Notes: generated from the letters alone by a model not told the origin. A stretch of DNA of 64,000 bases from Platycnemis pennipes (GCA_933228895.1 OW121852.1:106599544-106663543); one strand, 5' to 3'. Counted from the first letter of the stretch, positions 1-11,573 are shown. A program made the numbers and translations.

Positions 1-304
1 GTGGGGAACCTTTTAGAATTTGAAACCTAAAATTCATCCCGGAATTTCACTAGGCACCGCACTTAGCACGCAGTAAGGTACTTGGCCCCTAACACATACG
101 TGTCAATACATCAGAAGGCCGCACTGAAAGTCATGGTTTCCCACCCCTGGAAGATCTCCCAACAAGTAATAAGTCTAAAGATTTGTGAAATTCACACATA
201 GGGTGTGGAGAAGTAATTCCTTAACATTTCCGGCCTGTTTTTTCCAGTGAAATACCGGTAGCTTTACATTAATGCTTACAGCTTACATTTACAGCTTGAA
301 ATGC

Positions 305-375
305 CTCTTTTGGAATCGAACCCAAGGATACTGTTAGCCCACCGATCTACCACATATACTACGAGGTCGCCAAAA
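305..375 (-). repeat. tRNA-like (SINE head or tRNA pseudogene)
   Basis: On the minus strand the segment reads like the 5' head of a tRNA-derived SINE: an A-box-like stretch (tgtggtagatcggtgg) is followed about 25 bases later by a near-canonical B box (gggttcgattcc, complement at about 318-329). The acceptor ends do not pair cleanly, so a functional tRNA is unlikely. The polymerase III boxes are visible; assignment to a SINE family is inference. Confidence 0.4.
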
Positions 376-720
376 GCTAACGATTGTGGTAACCGATTAA
401 AATATTCAAACGTTCATTTTACACGGAATTTTAAGTCTTAGTATTCTCTGCATTTTTCGGGTTTCCCTTTGCGTGTGCTGGCGTAGCTGACTGTAGTTTC
501 ACTGGCTTTCGTGCCAGGGTCTCCAGCTGAAGGATTTAGGAAACTTACCAGCAACGCCAACATACCTACGCGAAAGCAAAACCCAAAAAATGTTGACATC
601 ATTAGACAAACGACGCATGAATCAATGAGCGAATATAGGCCGAAGTGTTAAACAAGGTGATATTGCTCCGTTAACTTTACACTCATTATTAGAATGCAGT
701 GTGAAACAAACAAAATACGG

Positions 721-1115
721 TCACTCACCAGTAGAGAACGCGGCACTTCTGTCACCCCTCTCCGCTTGCCCCATCTCGGTTTCGTTCGTCATGTTCCACC
801 AGTAGATGGGTCCTACTCGCGACTCAGACATTGCCATGAACAGGGACACTGAAGGAATGGTGGTCGTGGGTACTAGCACGACGGCAAATGACCCGCGCGT
901 AAAGGCTGATTGACAGGATCGCCAATGAACTCGCGAATAAATGGACTGACTAGGTCGGCCGAGGTGAACGGGAGTAGAGCGCAAGGGCCTGTGAGTTGAA
1001 TTCCGGGGGAAACCACGGTGTATGCAACTCGACTTATCGCTCGATACGAGTTTAATGTAATGGGGGACATTGCTGCCTGATTTCTACCGCAGATGATAAC
1101 TACCAACCCCATCAC
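721..1115 (-). pseudogene. decayed unrecognised coding-like segment
   Basis: Two overlapping minus-strand frames (873-1115, then 721-984) look like one former reading frame broken by a frameshift around 900-980. The text has non-random composition, for example ITLNSYRAISRVAYTVVSPG in the first piece and RVGPIYWWNMTNET in the second. The second piece ends at a good splice-donor-like sequence (ctg/gtgagt in minus orientation, near 721-730), so it could instead be an exon of an unrecognised gene. I do not recognise the family and assign no function. Confidence 0.22.
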
Positions 1116-1119
1116 TCAT

Positions 1120-3155
1120 GTGTTTAATGTCACGAGGCGCAAAATCCGGCTACAATGGACGCCATTTAACCGCGACACAATGCGGCGGAATTGCCGCTTA
1201 GGAGAACGAGCGAACGTGAGATAGGCGGAGGAGATAAGGGGAGGGAAAGAAGATTGGAGTCGCAATAACCCAGGCTTGCCAAGATCCTCCTTACAAGCCG
1301 AGCGTCTCAAGTTTGAAAATCGAGTTTGGAGTACGATATAATGCCACACGCTCTGTCGGGCCTCGACAATGAGACGTCACCATTACATTTGTCAGGCAGG
1401 TTTGCTATCTGTCGATGGTCACGGGTACGGGGTTGTCTTACGGAATTCCTGAACATGCTTTTTTCCAAATTTTAAAATCCATCGAGAGTTGTTCAACTAA
1501 GCATCATCTAGATAGGAGGCTGATGGCTATGAATCGGTAATTGGAGAATACGTGGATTAGAGCGTAAAAAAATTAATATCCGTAACCACTTCAGACAATA
1601 AGACGGAGCCACAGTGGTATCAGTAAAGGCTTAACAATAGGCGAGGGCGATTCCCGCCTCGGGATGGACGTCAGGTTTTCTTTAGGAGACCGAACATAAC
1701 TTGGGCGTAGTGGAATTATCGAAGCAGTTGATAGACCGGATAAACAAGTCTATTTCCTCAATGGGCCTTGTCCTACGAGATATTTCTTTTTTCCTGATGA
1801 TTAATGTCTATCAAAATCCAACTAGGTGACATGCTTATCCAAGGGGTGGAAGATGACGAAAATATATTGGAGGCAGTTATGGTGTGGGTACAGAGAAGAT
1901 TAGAATGGTGCGACTGTCTGTAAGGGCTCGATGATGGAGAGTTATTAAAGAATATTGAGCATATTAAGGAAGGGATGAAAGTTGTCATCAAATTCAAGAC
2001 TAGGCAGAAAAGATGGATCGAACAAGTTATTGGGAGTATTAATAAGGTAAAATGCAAGGCAAGCGAGGAAACGGGAGACAAAGGATGGGATTTAGGGTGG
2101 TATAAAGAAAAGAGGTTAAATTATGTCATCTTTTAATTCTCCACTGATTGTTTATAGGGAAACGTCATGTTGTGACGCATACATAAAACTCAATGATAAA
2201 CCTCTAAACAAAGATTAAGGAATGTTAATATCACGGTGCCCATAGCTTTTAATAGTCAGAATGATTGCCTATGATGGGTTTACATGTCATTCCGAGTCCT
2301 ATTACTCAGAATGGCATGTAAACTAGGACAGGTCTCAGCCGTTCTTCCTGAATTTGGCTAAGGAGGAGCCAGCTAGCAAAAACGATATGTTTTAGCTAGC
2401 TGGTTTGATGAAAGGGAAGAGTGAATTGAGATGGAAAGGTGGGGGGATCAAATTACGGAGGATATATTCATGGAGAGCAGGAGGAAAAATGGTTAAATAT
2501 CAACGAACTTAATGCCATTCACATGCCAATAAATAGGTACCTAGTCTACACTTTCAACTTAAAAATTTTTGTATAATGGCCTAAGAACGACGGTAGATTT
2601 ACACTTATCCCCGTAAGAGAGCATACAGTGATGCATTTTAGGTCACTTTGTAGCCCCCTCCCCATTGTGATATTTGGTGACATTTTAATAGACCCCTTTC
2701 CTTAGGAGTGTAAAAATGAAACAAATGGGGTTGACAAGCTTACTAGGTAGCTTACCTACGCCAACCGTCTATAACGCAGTGTCTGATCGAAACGGAGCGA
2801 CAAGTTGTGGCCTGTTTGAACGACGTAAAAACATAAATATAACTAGGTGGCTTTGCTGTCTCACACGTTCAACATTCTGGAGCGTCCTGCGGGTGTTACC
2901 GGTGGAACTAGGCATTCTTTACGGCCGACATGTGAGCTCAAGGCACTCGTAAGGCAATTGCTGTTTCGACAGCATTATTGGTTCGCCTTTCTTTTCTAGT
3001 GCGTGGTTTGTTCTAATATGAGTTACATTGTTACGTAATGACAATTTTTTAAACTTTATGCATTTTAATGAATCGAATCGAAGTGCTCTTTTGTGGTTCG
3101 AATCATTTTTCTGTTGCATTTTTTATTTTGCTTTTATTCATTTAAATTGATTTTG
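1120..3155. other. intergenic, no gene seen
   Basis: The span is AT-rich, with only short chance frames on both strands. A frame at 2716-2952 (+) and another at 1773-2081 (-) have no recognisable domain and biased low-complexity content. Nothing here is supported as a gene. Confidence 0.5.
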
Positions 3156-3169
3156 CAATACTAGTTCGC

Positions 3170-3245
3170 TGACTATGGGATTCAAGTGGATAAAACACTG
3201 GCCTGAAAGCTCAGAGGTCACAGGTTTGAATCCCGTTGAGAGTGT
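3170..3245 (+). repeat. tRNA-derived SINE-like sequence
   Basis: A B-box-like sequence (ggtttgaatcc, 3223-3233) follows an A-box-like stretch (gggattcaagtgg, about 3177-3189) at tRNA-like spacing. The flanks are AT-rich and the ends do not form an acceptor stem. A tRNA-derived SINE head is the simplest reading; family and end points are not determined. Confidence 0.35.
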
Positions 3246-3919
3246 AAATATCGTTTTGTCTTAATGTTACGCATAGATGACTCAGTACGATTTAACTCTA
3301 TCCACTATTACATCTAAACCAAATTATACAATTAATTTCGCATTCTTTGCATCTACTTCTAAATCTACCATGCACACTTGGTGCCACCCTTAAGGTGCAT
3401 GGCAGAGGATGTTTATGCTCATATAAGTATTTTTTAAGTGCACATTTTTATTCTATTAATTCACACGTATTTCGTTCATAGCTGGAAATCCATATGTAAT
3501 GATGAAAAATTAGTAATAAAATTGTCTAATATGTATATAATAAAATGTTTTCTTTAAATGGCAGCTAATGTGTTGCTACCAAGCATGAATCATATCACAT
3601 TGTCAGTTTTCTAGTATCTACCTATTAATAATTATTAGCTTCTCATGAGGCGTTTCTATTTTATATTTTTAATGTGGATAGTACTGTTGAATGCTATTAA
3701 ATTTTAACTAATTATCTTGCTCATATTATATTTCCTTCACCTTAGCCTTTGTAAGGGGCTTTATCTAGTCTCCTAACATAATGACGAGCAATTCCACAAT
3801 GTTTACAAATAAGAGTATGAGTCTCTTTGATGTTCATAAACATTTTCTTCTTGAGGCCTAAGATGTAATTACTAAAATTTGGAGGGTAGTAATTTTCTTT
3901 CTACTTTTAACTTCAACTC

Positions 3920-3925
3920 CTTGGG
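3920..3925. repeat. 6-bp target site duplication, left copy
   Basis: The hexamer cttggg immediately precedes the left terminus of the Polinton-like element and is repeated exactly at 16182-16187. A 6-bp duplication is what Polinton/Maverick integrases make, so it fixes the element borders. Confidence 0.9.
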
Positions 3926-4500
3926 AGTAGTAGGAGATTGCCGGAACTAGGCCGAGGTCATCCGCGAAGCTCTTTTCCCTTTCACTTTTGCGCACTCTAG
4001 CTGAGCTAGGCTTACGTCACACCCCTAGACACATGACAACATACCTCCCCCCCCCCCCCCCCCCATAAACTCAACTGCAACACGAGAATTCCGCCCGGGC
4101 ATGAGCATGAGAGCACAGCCCGAGGATACCATATCACCCAACTGCAACGTGTTAAAAAAAAAAAAGATCAGACCCGGTGAAGGGAATTATTCAGGTAATA
4201 CGAGTCATATGATCTATAATAATAAAGACGAATTTTTATTTTTATTCTCAAATACCTCCCATCCACCCATCGTCACGCACTTACATAACTTTCCACTTCG
4301 CATAGGTAGCGTTAGACCGAGGTCACACCCCGGGACAATGACAGCATACCGTTCCAAGGTAACCCACGTTTGGATGACGTCCAGATCACTTCCGCATTCC
4401 TTCCCACAGCTGCAATCGCTTACATAATTACGAAGCCAGATCGTTCCCCACGTAATATATCCCCCTCCCTACCCACCTTCTCGGACAATATAAAAGAGCG
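3926..4500 (+). repeat. left inverted terminal repeat of Polinton
   Basis: This segment matches the reverse complement of 15585-16181. It contains a run of about 18 C (about 4047-4064). The 35-40 bases after it (4065-4100) do not align with the right copy, although both sides do. The repeat ends just after a TATA box (tataaaag, 4489-4496) and the bases agcg, so it stops about where transcription of the inner gene should begin. A 108-codon frame inside it (4101-4427) is not supported as a gene. Confidence 0.9.
4489..4496 (+). promoter_or_regulatory. TATA box for the 205-aa left-end gene
   Basis: A perfect tataaaag lies 67 bases upstream of the AUG at 4563 and inside the terminal repeat. The same element exists in inverted orientation at 15589-15596 before the right-end paralogue, so one duplicated promoter serves both genes. 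Confidence 0.7.
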
Positions 4501-4562
4501 GTGAAATCAGAGCTAAAACATCAGCTTTCTTCCAAGCTACCAACCAAGACGTCCTTCTGAGA

Positions 4563-5180
4563 ATGGAGTATAAACCTGCCGCCTTGCAGCACATCCCCAG
4601 AGCCTGCTTGGGAAGCACATACTTGCGAGTGGAGCGACAGAAAGATGGGGACATCTATGAGATTTATATCCCCAAAGATCGTCTAAAGGTTGCGAACACA
4701 GATTTTATGCTTACTATAGACTTTCAAAGGGCATATTACTGTGTCTTCAGGCATCAAAACCGAGAATTTGAAATCGTCGGCCAAGAAGTAACATTTTCTG
4801 GCTTTCAAAATGGAAACGGAGCTGTTGAGCGATTTAATATCACCGTGGACGAAGACATCAGTTGCCCTGAGAAACGGCGGAAGGCTGAAGAGCAGCTCCC
4901 GGTCATCTGGTTGGACGTATATGAGAAAAACAAGCCAATCTCATTACCCAAAGGAGGTGATATACCAAGGAGAACCGACGTTGATGGAGCATCAGGAGAA
5001 TATACAAGAGTGATATCAAAGGGTGGTGGTTCACTAGCTATGGATGGATGTAAACCGATTTGTTATACAGATCATAAAAAGTCTCTCGTGAAATATGGTA
5101 CTACTGACGCTGTCAAGGGAGCTCGGCTCCGAGCGATAAAGTTTGTATTAGCCATCGAAGATGAAATGATTATATTTTAA
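4563..5180 (+). CDS. Polinton left-end protein, paralogue of the right-end protein
   Basis: Intact 205-residue frame with an ATG at 4563, a TATA box 67 bases upstream and an AATAAA about 30 bases after the stop (about 5209). No signal peptide or membrane segment is seen. The middle third clearly aligns with the minus-strand protein 14839-15450: both have a conserved tyrosine/VF.H stretch, then IVG..V.FSGF.N and VERFN, then a charged region and a glycine-rich GGGS stretch, and both end near a hydrophobic strand-rich tail. I do not recognise a named family. The pattern of alternating short hydrophobic strands could fit a beta-sandwich, but that is a guess. The position beside the terminal repeat suggests a role tied to the ends, or simply expression from the shared promoter. 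No frameshift or stop is present, unlike the core genes. Confidence 0.75.
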   Translation: MEYKPAALQHIPRACLGSTYLRVERQKDGDIYEIYIPKDRLKVANTDFMLTIDFQRAYYCVFRHQNREFEIVGQEVTFSGFQNGNGAVERFNITVDEDISCPEKRRKAEEQLPVIWLDVYEKNKPISLPKGGDIPRRTDVDGASGEYTRVISKGGGSLAMDGCKPICYTDHKKSLVKYGTTDAVKGARLRAIKFVLAIEDEMIIF

Positions 5181-5204
5181 AACTACATCTTTGTATGAAT
5201 TTGG

Positions 5205-5283
5205 AACTAATAAAAAAAAATCAAACCTATTCACCTAGTTATCATTTCTTAATACCTTATCTTTAATATTAAGAGAAAGGGTT
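5205..5283 (+). repeat. 3' flank repeat shared with the right-end gene
   Basis: The stretch after the left-end gene (AATAAA-like run, then aatcaaacctattcacctag, then ttaatattaagag) closely matches the complement of 14757-14833, which follows the right-end gene. The match is much closer than that of the coding regions between the repeats. It is a second, internal inverted repeat and probably the conserved 3' end processing region. Confidence 0.7.
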
Positions 5284-8200
5284 GCTCGAACTCGAACGTC
5301 TTAATATCATCCTCCGTAATGGACTTACATTGAGGACGAAAGACAGCTGAGCAGTCTCGACACTATAAACACACATTTACTGGTTGGTCTCAGTTAATGT
5401 ATAATATACGACATTTTTAACGTCACATCTAGCACCACCGAGGAAGCTTCTTATTCCCCCATAATAGAGCGAGCTGGTGATCCTCTGACCAACAACCACT
5501 GCTCCGCTCAAGATTACTCTCAGAGTTCAGATTACCATTTTCTGACCCATCATCTCAATTGAGTTGGGTCAATTGAGTCTTAACATATGAATTAGCGTAC
5601 GATCAAAGATCAGCCAACGAGAGAAATACATAAAAATAGTATCTACGTAATCAAACAAAAGAAAAATGTAATTTATCAAGTTTCCTTCTTAGGTGGAGTT
5701 TCAATAAATGCATTTCGAATGCGGAGACTTTCAATATATAGATAAAGTTCTCCCCCACGTTATGATTTAAATATGGTGAATGAAGAGCACCTTCCATTCC
5801 TTAAAACATATTCAAGATATTGTCACATCTCTCACGTCTCTAGGTTATGACCGGTTTTATAGTCTTTTGAAATGTTAACATCATTAGATGAGTTGAAATA
5901 CGTATTCTTTTAACGATTTTTCAGAAGAGTTAAGTTCGAGCGCATTTATTAGGTTCCTGACTGAATTGAGAATGAAAGATCCAACAGGCATTGATATGCA
6001 TAAAATTTCGGAATATGCTATGAGTACGTGTAAAACTCCTTAACACAGGAGTAATAACGGGTTATGTGATATGAGAGCTGCGTGAAACCAATCTAAGGAT
6101 TGTTGACTAAAGATTATGAAGAAATATTACGGTGTGCTAACCAAAGTTCAGGGGTTAAACTAATGAAGAGAGGGTATTGTCGTTCTAAATTCATATTGCA
6201 TATATGCGTGACACTCCAGGCCAAACATAAATGTAGTTGTTTTTCGACATTTCCCTAAAATTCGAGCGTGTAACAACGAATATTTGCGTAACGTAATTTC
6301 AGTGTCCATCATGCATTCTGAGAGCATAAATGTAGGTGCACATAATACTGCTTGAATTCCAACGGATAAATACTTATTTTAACTTAATAACTAGAATTTT
6401 GTACTCGACGGTGGAACATGCCCCGTGCGGAGTCACCACTTTCCTCGTATCTCAGAGGTGGTTAACAGTGTATTATATATTAAAAATAGATTTTTACGTC
6501 GTCACTACTAGTGACTTTTATACTCATTATACATATAGATATTTTCTTTAATGATCTATCCTAGAACAACCCTGGCAATTCACATTAATCTTATTCAGAA
6601 TATAATTCAACCAATTTTCTTCGTCAAGCCATCTAAGAGAACCAGCGTTATAAAACGAAATACCTGTAATAAAATGAATGGGACTATTAATAAACTTAAA
6701 GAAAAACATCATTCATGCAGCAGTAATTCTCCGAGTAGGCAGATATTTTTCTAGCTATATATCCGTTATCGATGAGAATTTCCTCTCAAAATTTGATTAC
6801 AATATTTATTAATGAACAAAGGAAAATAAATAATTATTTTTGGTTCTAAAACGTTTTAAAATGTATCTTGACAGTTTATTTTCGTGATCAATTGCATTAT
6901 TTTTCACTTCAATCATTTATTCGTGACATCATTCATACATCAAATTCATCATCACTTTTTCGACATCTCATTTTTGGTGAAATCGTATTGATTTCATTTT
7001 CTTAATCAAACATATTGAATCTATTTCCTTAGAATGGATAGTCTTACTCGGCATAAGGTTGGTTTATGAAAAAAAAAGTTCAAAGTTTTAATAACTTACG
7101 GACTAGACTTAAGGACTTCAACTTCCAATATGCATTGTGTTCGCTATAACTATAAATAAATCGTTATGTTTATGCAGAAAACGGACAAACAAAAAATGTA
7201 GTCAATCCATTAGCTTTACAATAAAAAAATGAATTTCTGTGAACAACATTTATTAAACGTGAATTATCTGAACCCATAAAGTCAAGTTATGCATTCTAAT
7301 TTTATAATTGAGATCAATGTACAGGTTTGCTTCCTATTATCGTCAATGGTAAGGTACCTTAATAAATACTTGAGATGCTTTCCATCTTAGTTTTCGCTAC
7401 TGCCTGAGACCCGATTTTTTAACACCCGCTTATCAATCAATCACCAGTTTTAGGAGACTGCAGGACTCTTATGTTTATCTGAATCTGATCGAAACACGCG
7501 ATTGCATGAATATGTACGTACATGTATAGGTACATTTACATTACTGTATACAGATGCCTTCACATTAAGAAAAACGTATACCGCAAATGAAATCGATAAA
7601 TTAGTGGTGCTGATAAATTCCTAATATTCTGAACTCATAGGTTTTAAAATTCTGATTTAAAGTAATTTGGAGCATTAAAAAAGTTACCAACGTAGTATGC
7701 GCAAATTAATCAATTTTAACAAAGACGTTGCCAGCATTTTCTAAGAGTACCGCCTGATATTAATTCGATATACATAGGCATTATGAAGATTAAATTCAAG
7801 TCGTCTGCTTAACTTCTATACCCCATTTCATATTTTATTTACTTAATAAACTCCACAAACAGCACTAAGGTCTTTACATTGAGTTATATAATAATAACAA
7901 AAATGATAAGTAACAGAATTTGAATAAGAGTACGTTGCCACGTTCATCGCAACTTACCGTCTCCTTGCTCGGAAGTATGTACTTTAAATACTAACGTTAA
8001 ACATCCGATGACCTGGGCAGGAAAAATATATTATGTGCATAACATATCGTGCACGTTTCCTTAGTTTTTAACAAATTTTTTCGGGGTCATCATACTATCA
8101 TAAGGACAATGCATTTCCACGTGAAAATCCTTCACATTCAAATCCATATATGTTGGTTAAATGGTCTATGACATAGCAATATTTTTACACCATTCGAAAG

Positions 8201-10080
8201 GGAAAACGATGAACTATAATGTATGTTAAAATCAGGGTAGGTTTTCGGGCATGCCCAAAATGATGGTTCCTCCTTAATCGTCTTGAACAAGGTGTTCAAC
8301 TCATCATTCATACTCTTTCGAGATTACTTTTTCGTTAGTTAGTATGGAACTGGTAATTTTTTTTGTCTTCTGCATCGTCTTGAAATGCTATCGCTAAGTA
8401 AAAAAGCTTCTCCTGATTGGTGGAGATGATCTAAAAATCAACCAATCAGCTTCTCTGAAAAAAAGCGGGAAATTCAAATAATTATATAGTAAAATTCCAG
8501 AATAATAGAGTACCTGGTACAGTAGAGTCGACTATCGATATATATCTTAAATTCACGAGTATTCGGATCCATACCAGCGAAAGAGTCAAGCTAAAAAAGA
8601 ACGCAGTAGTACTATGATTAACTCTTTCCTCACTGTAATCAACTCGGTAAATTTCTTCCTTCCTGAATGCATAGTCCAATACACAGTCTGATATATAGTC
8701 TTCAAGTGGCTGCACATATTAACCATCATACACATCATTATTAATATTCGATGAACCGCTCCGAAACGAACGTTAACTAGTCCGTAATGTCGCGTGACTA
8801 GGATAGGTGAGTCTATTGATTCTACCAAATTGTCACCATGTTTTTAGTACCTACCGTTTTTAGTCTTTCCATCAAACTCTCAAAGCTGTATCAGGTAGTG
8901 ATCTCTACCTACCATATATGTACCGTAGCAGATGAGATCATATAACGAGCGAGTCGCCCGTTAAAATATCCGCAAGAATAACCTCACGTACGCAGAGGAG
9001 CGAGCGGAAAGCAAAAAGCCAAGGTCAACCGCTTTGGTCTGGCGATCACCCATCATACAATGCCCCGGGGGCTCGAATCATAATGAGGTCACAAGAACGG
9101 ATTAGGTTTATTCAGAAGAGTAATGATCCCGACTTAGAGCCTTCTGGGTAGGAATTAAATAACAAGCATTGACTCTGTATAATTTTTATTTTAATGTACA
9201 CAAACCTTTTATCTCTCAAAAGGTTTAAAGCCCATTCGTAATATTGAATGTAGTTTGATTATTGTTAACACCATCATTGATATTATTATGTATTTCCATT
9301 CCTAGACATATAAAAAATATAATACCAATAATGCATTCGAAAAAGTGTATATTATCACAAATAAAAAATATAATAGTTTCCAGACCATCCATTGCGTGAT
9401 CCATAATTTCACGTTATTTTCACACTCACACCTACACCAAATACACGTTTTACACTGGACAACTTTCACTACCATTCAATAGTTCTATCGGTTGTGAGAG
9501 TATCTTCTCTGTAGGAATAGATCAAGATGCCCACCAACATCCAGTGTTAAGCTGTACCAAATCCGAGACTTTATATAAGACACTCTCTTCCAGGCACCTG
9601 ACGCTGACACTTGATAATGCAGGGCATTTGTTTCACCGCTGCTGCTTCGTGAGATATAGAACGACTGAGTTCGAATGTTAACTATACATTCATCAAAAGA
9701 ACGCGTTTGAGCACGGTATGAAAGGAAAGAGTTCACCGTTCAAGGTGAACTGCGTTCCATTTCCGTGTGTCTATGCGTAATAATGTACGCTAAGTTCTGG
9801 TCTCTGAAGTATTGATGTTCTCGTAAGTTGATTGCTTACTTTGATTAAACTGCGAGTGATAATAGACGCGGTATTGCTACCGTTTGTATCATATCAATTG
9901 AAAAATTACAGTAATTGGAAAGGGTATATCAAGAGGTGAAGTAAGAACCATTCGGTTATTTGGTCCTAGACCTCGGACAGGACGCGGGCAAAAGGTTTAG
10001 ATTCCGTACTAAAATCTTTCCTGAAGACAGGGTCACAGTAATCTACATGTCCGTGCATGATGAAAAGATTGTAGAACAAT
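5284..10080. other. Polinton interior without intact genes
   Basis: Nearly 4.8 kb of AT-rich DNA with only short chance frames (longest about 83 codons). Polymerase B, ATPase and capsid genes would be expected in an intact element, but I see no polymerase motif (YxDTDS-like) or Walker motif. Around 6080-6115 there is a 27-base stretch closely matching the end of the LINE fragment at 33385-33411, so later insertions have contributed. At 8404-8456 an imperfect hairpin carries inverted CCAAT/ATTGG boxes. The rest is best described as decayed. Confidence 0.5.
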
Positions 10081-10086
10081 AATCAT

Positions 10087-10386
10087 TTGCTCCATGTGCT
10101 AAAATCTACCAAACCAAAGTTGCGTTCAGCTATAGTAAAAGCATCGGATGCGGAGTTGATTAAAGCCATCTCCGAATGCTGTTTGAATACGCTTGAACGT
10201 AGACATAAGATAAATAATAGGCTAAAGCGAAAACTATTCAAGCATCGATATACTTTGAGAGACTTGGCTTTGCGTGGCATAAGCATTAAAAAAAAAAGAT
10301 TCTCGTATACAAAAGGAGGATTTCTGCCAATGTTACTCGGATCCATATTGAGTGGTGTCATAGGTAGCCTCATTGGCGGAAAATGA
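10087..10386 (+). CDS. pX-like small virion core protein (Polinton/adintovirus)
   Basis: The frame encodes about 99 residues: a leucine/lysine helical N-terminal half, a basic centre (RRHKINNRLKRKL, then ISIKKKRF) and a glycine-rich hydrophobic C-terminus (KGGFLPMLLGSILSGVIGSL). This layout is characteristic of the small pX-like proteins of adintoviruses and Polintons, related in concept to adenovirus pX/mu, a DNA-condensing core peptide. No in-frame ATG exists before the conserved region: codon 10087 is TTG and an in-frame stop lies at about 10072. The start codon may be lost, or the N-terminus may come from a spliced upstream exon. The stop overlaps the next start (ATGA at 10383-10386), a compact viral-style arrangement. 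Confidence 0.6.
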   Translation: MLHVLKSTKPKLRSAIVKASDAELIKAISECCLNTLERRHKINNRLKRKLFKHRYTLRDLALRGISIKKKRFSYTKGGFLPMLLGSILSGVIGSLIGGK

Positions 10387-10892
10387 GTTTGCGTAAAATG
10401 CTCGTAGTCGACCCTGAGGCTTTTGAGCGAGGTCAAATGAAGAGGAGATTGAATGCATTAGATGTTGAAATGAAAGCCATCTTGATGAAAAGAGGTGTAA
10501 AGGATATAGACAAATGGCACATGTACAAGCGTGTGCTAGATAAATATCTGAACACAGTTTCCGAGATTAAATCGCCCATTCATATTCCGATAGTGAAATC
10601 CTTTGGTCAGAGCCAGTCACATAGAAGGTCACAGGACAGTGAGGAGGAGGAGACCCACGCACTGAGGAAATCGCTTGCCGATGTGAAACGAGCGAATGCT
10701 GATTTGGATAAGACATGGGAACGTATAGAGGGAAGACTAGACGCGGTGGGGAATCTATCGAAACAGCTAAAGAGAAGAAAAAGAAAGAGGTCTGAACGAA
10801 GCGAAAAAGAAAAGTCACCAAGAGCAATGCCGAGGCGAAGCAGTCGACCAAGGAAACCGAAAAGTTTCGGAGACGAGTGGATAACGATATAA
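10383..10892 (+). CDS. Polinton virion-associated basic protein
   Basis: A 169-residue frame starting at an ATG that overlaps the stop of the pX-like gene. The N-terminal third (LVVDPEAFERG..., then LNALDVEMKAIL and WHMYKRVLDKYL) matches the recurring arrangement of a Polinton/adintovirus protein next to pX, recognised from memory of such elements. The middle is predicted coiled coil (LRKSLADVKRANADLDKTWERIE). The C-terminus is very basic (RRKRKRSERSEKEK and RRSSRPRKPK), suiting nucleic-acid binding or nuclear localisation. The final codons overlap the beginning of integrase-like sequence in another frame. Exact role unknown. Confidence 0.55.
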   Translation: MSLRKMLVVDPEAFERGQMKRRLNALDVEMKAILMKRGVKDIDKWHMYKRVLDKYLNTVSEIKSPIHIPIVKSFGQSQSHRRSQDSEEEETHALRKSLADVKRANADLDKTWERIEGRLDAVGNLSKQLKRRKRKRSERSEKEKSPRAMPRRSSRPRKPKSFGDEWITI

Positions 10893-11262
10893 TCGAGAAG
10901 GTGTACAATGATCCAGAACACTGCAGGCTTTTCCACTGTCGAGAAATTAAATCGAGCGACTGGAATTTCGAGAAAGACAATACGCGAGTGGTTAGATTCT
11001 CAAGACGCATACACACGCCACAGACCGATGAGGAAGAAATTCCCTAGAAATCGTTACATCGTATCATACATTGATGAATGCCGGCAATGTGATCTGAACG
11101 ATATGCGAAGTTTGAAAAAATTCAACAGAGGACATTGTTATATTTTTAACGGTGATTGATTTATTTTCGAGATATGCGTGGGCGAGAGCTTTACGAGCAA
11201 AAAGATCAGAGGAGGTAGTCGAGGCATTTAATGATATTTTTTGCGAAAGAAAACCGTGAATA
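10887..11262 (+). pseudogene. broken Polinton integrase (N-terminal half)
   Basis: The clearest frame (10908-11159) carries the typical start of Polinton integrases: a helix-turn-helix-like region (STVEKLNRATGISRKTIREW), a SQDAYTRH motif, basic residues, then YIDECRQCDLNDM, which contains the first catalytic aspartate of the rve/DDE fold. The homologous text is spread over three frames. A frameshift lies near 10915-10925, another near 11145-11155, and a stop falls at about 11260. The second catalytic aspartate, the glutamate and the C-terminal chromodomain are absent. The gene is non-functional here, so any recent mobility would have needed integrase supplied in trans. Confidence 0.75.
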
Positions 11263-11295
11263 TCAAACATACAATACCATTTTCTACCGAAAAAA

Positions 11296-11418
11296 AATAA
11301 CATTGAGAGCATTGAAATTCTTTTGACAAACAAACTCGGAGATCCAATTCCATTTCGTAGTGGCGAGCAATCTTCCACCATTGCATTTTATAAAAAAGAC
11401 GTAATATTAGTTTATTAG
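11296..11418 (+). pseudogene. C-terminal remnant of a capsid-type Polinton gene
   Basis: A 40-codon stretch ending in a stop contains ILLTNKLGDPIPFRSGE, followed by a short beta-strand-like tail. This resembles the C-terminus of a structural protein found in many Polinton/adintovirus contigs (an I.(D/T)..G..IPF..G pattern); I think minor capsid or penton, but this is from memory. It directly follows the broken integrase, indicating a deletion that removed the rest of both genes. Confidence 0.4.
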
Positions 11419-11573
11419 ACGTAATATTATAGATCATTGAGCGTTGAGATGGCTTCGGTGAGAATTCACCCCTAACATATGTCAGAACGGTGGGATAAGA
11501 TTACGGGTGTAGGTCAGTGGTGATGAACGCTTTATTTTCGAATATTGGATTAACACACTTGCGTGGAGGTATT

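Noticed and set aside
1773..2081. 102-codon minus-strand frame
   Set aside because: Serine/proline/isoleucine-rich low-complexity text, without domain or splice signals.
3170..3245. Functional tRNA gene
   Set aside because: Polymerase III boxes are present but no acceptor or anticodon stems can be drawn; a SINE head is more likely.
4101..4427. 108-codon frame inside the left terminal repeat
   Set aside because: The right copy has length differences in the A run that shift this frame, so it is not conserved.
9485..9736. 83-codon minus-strand frame in the Polinton interior
   Set aside because: No recognisable domain, no conserved neighbours, and a length expected by chance.
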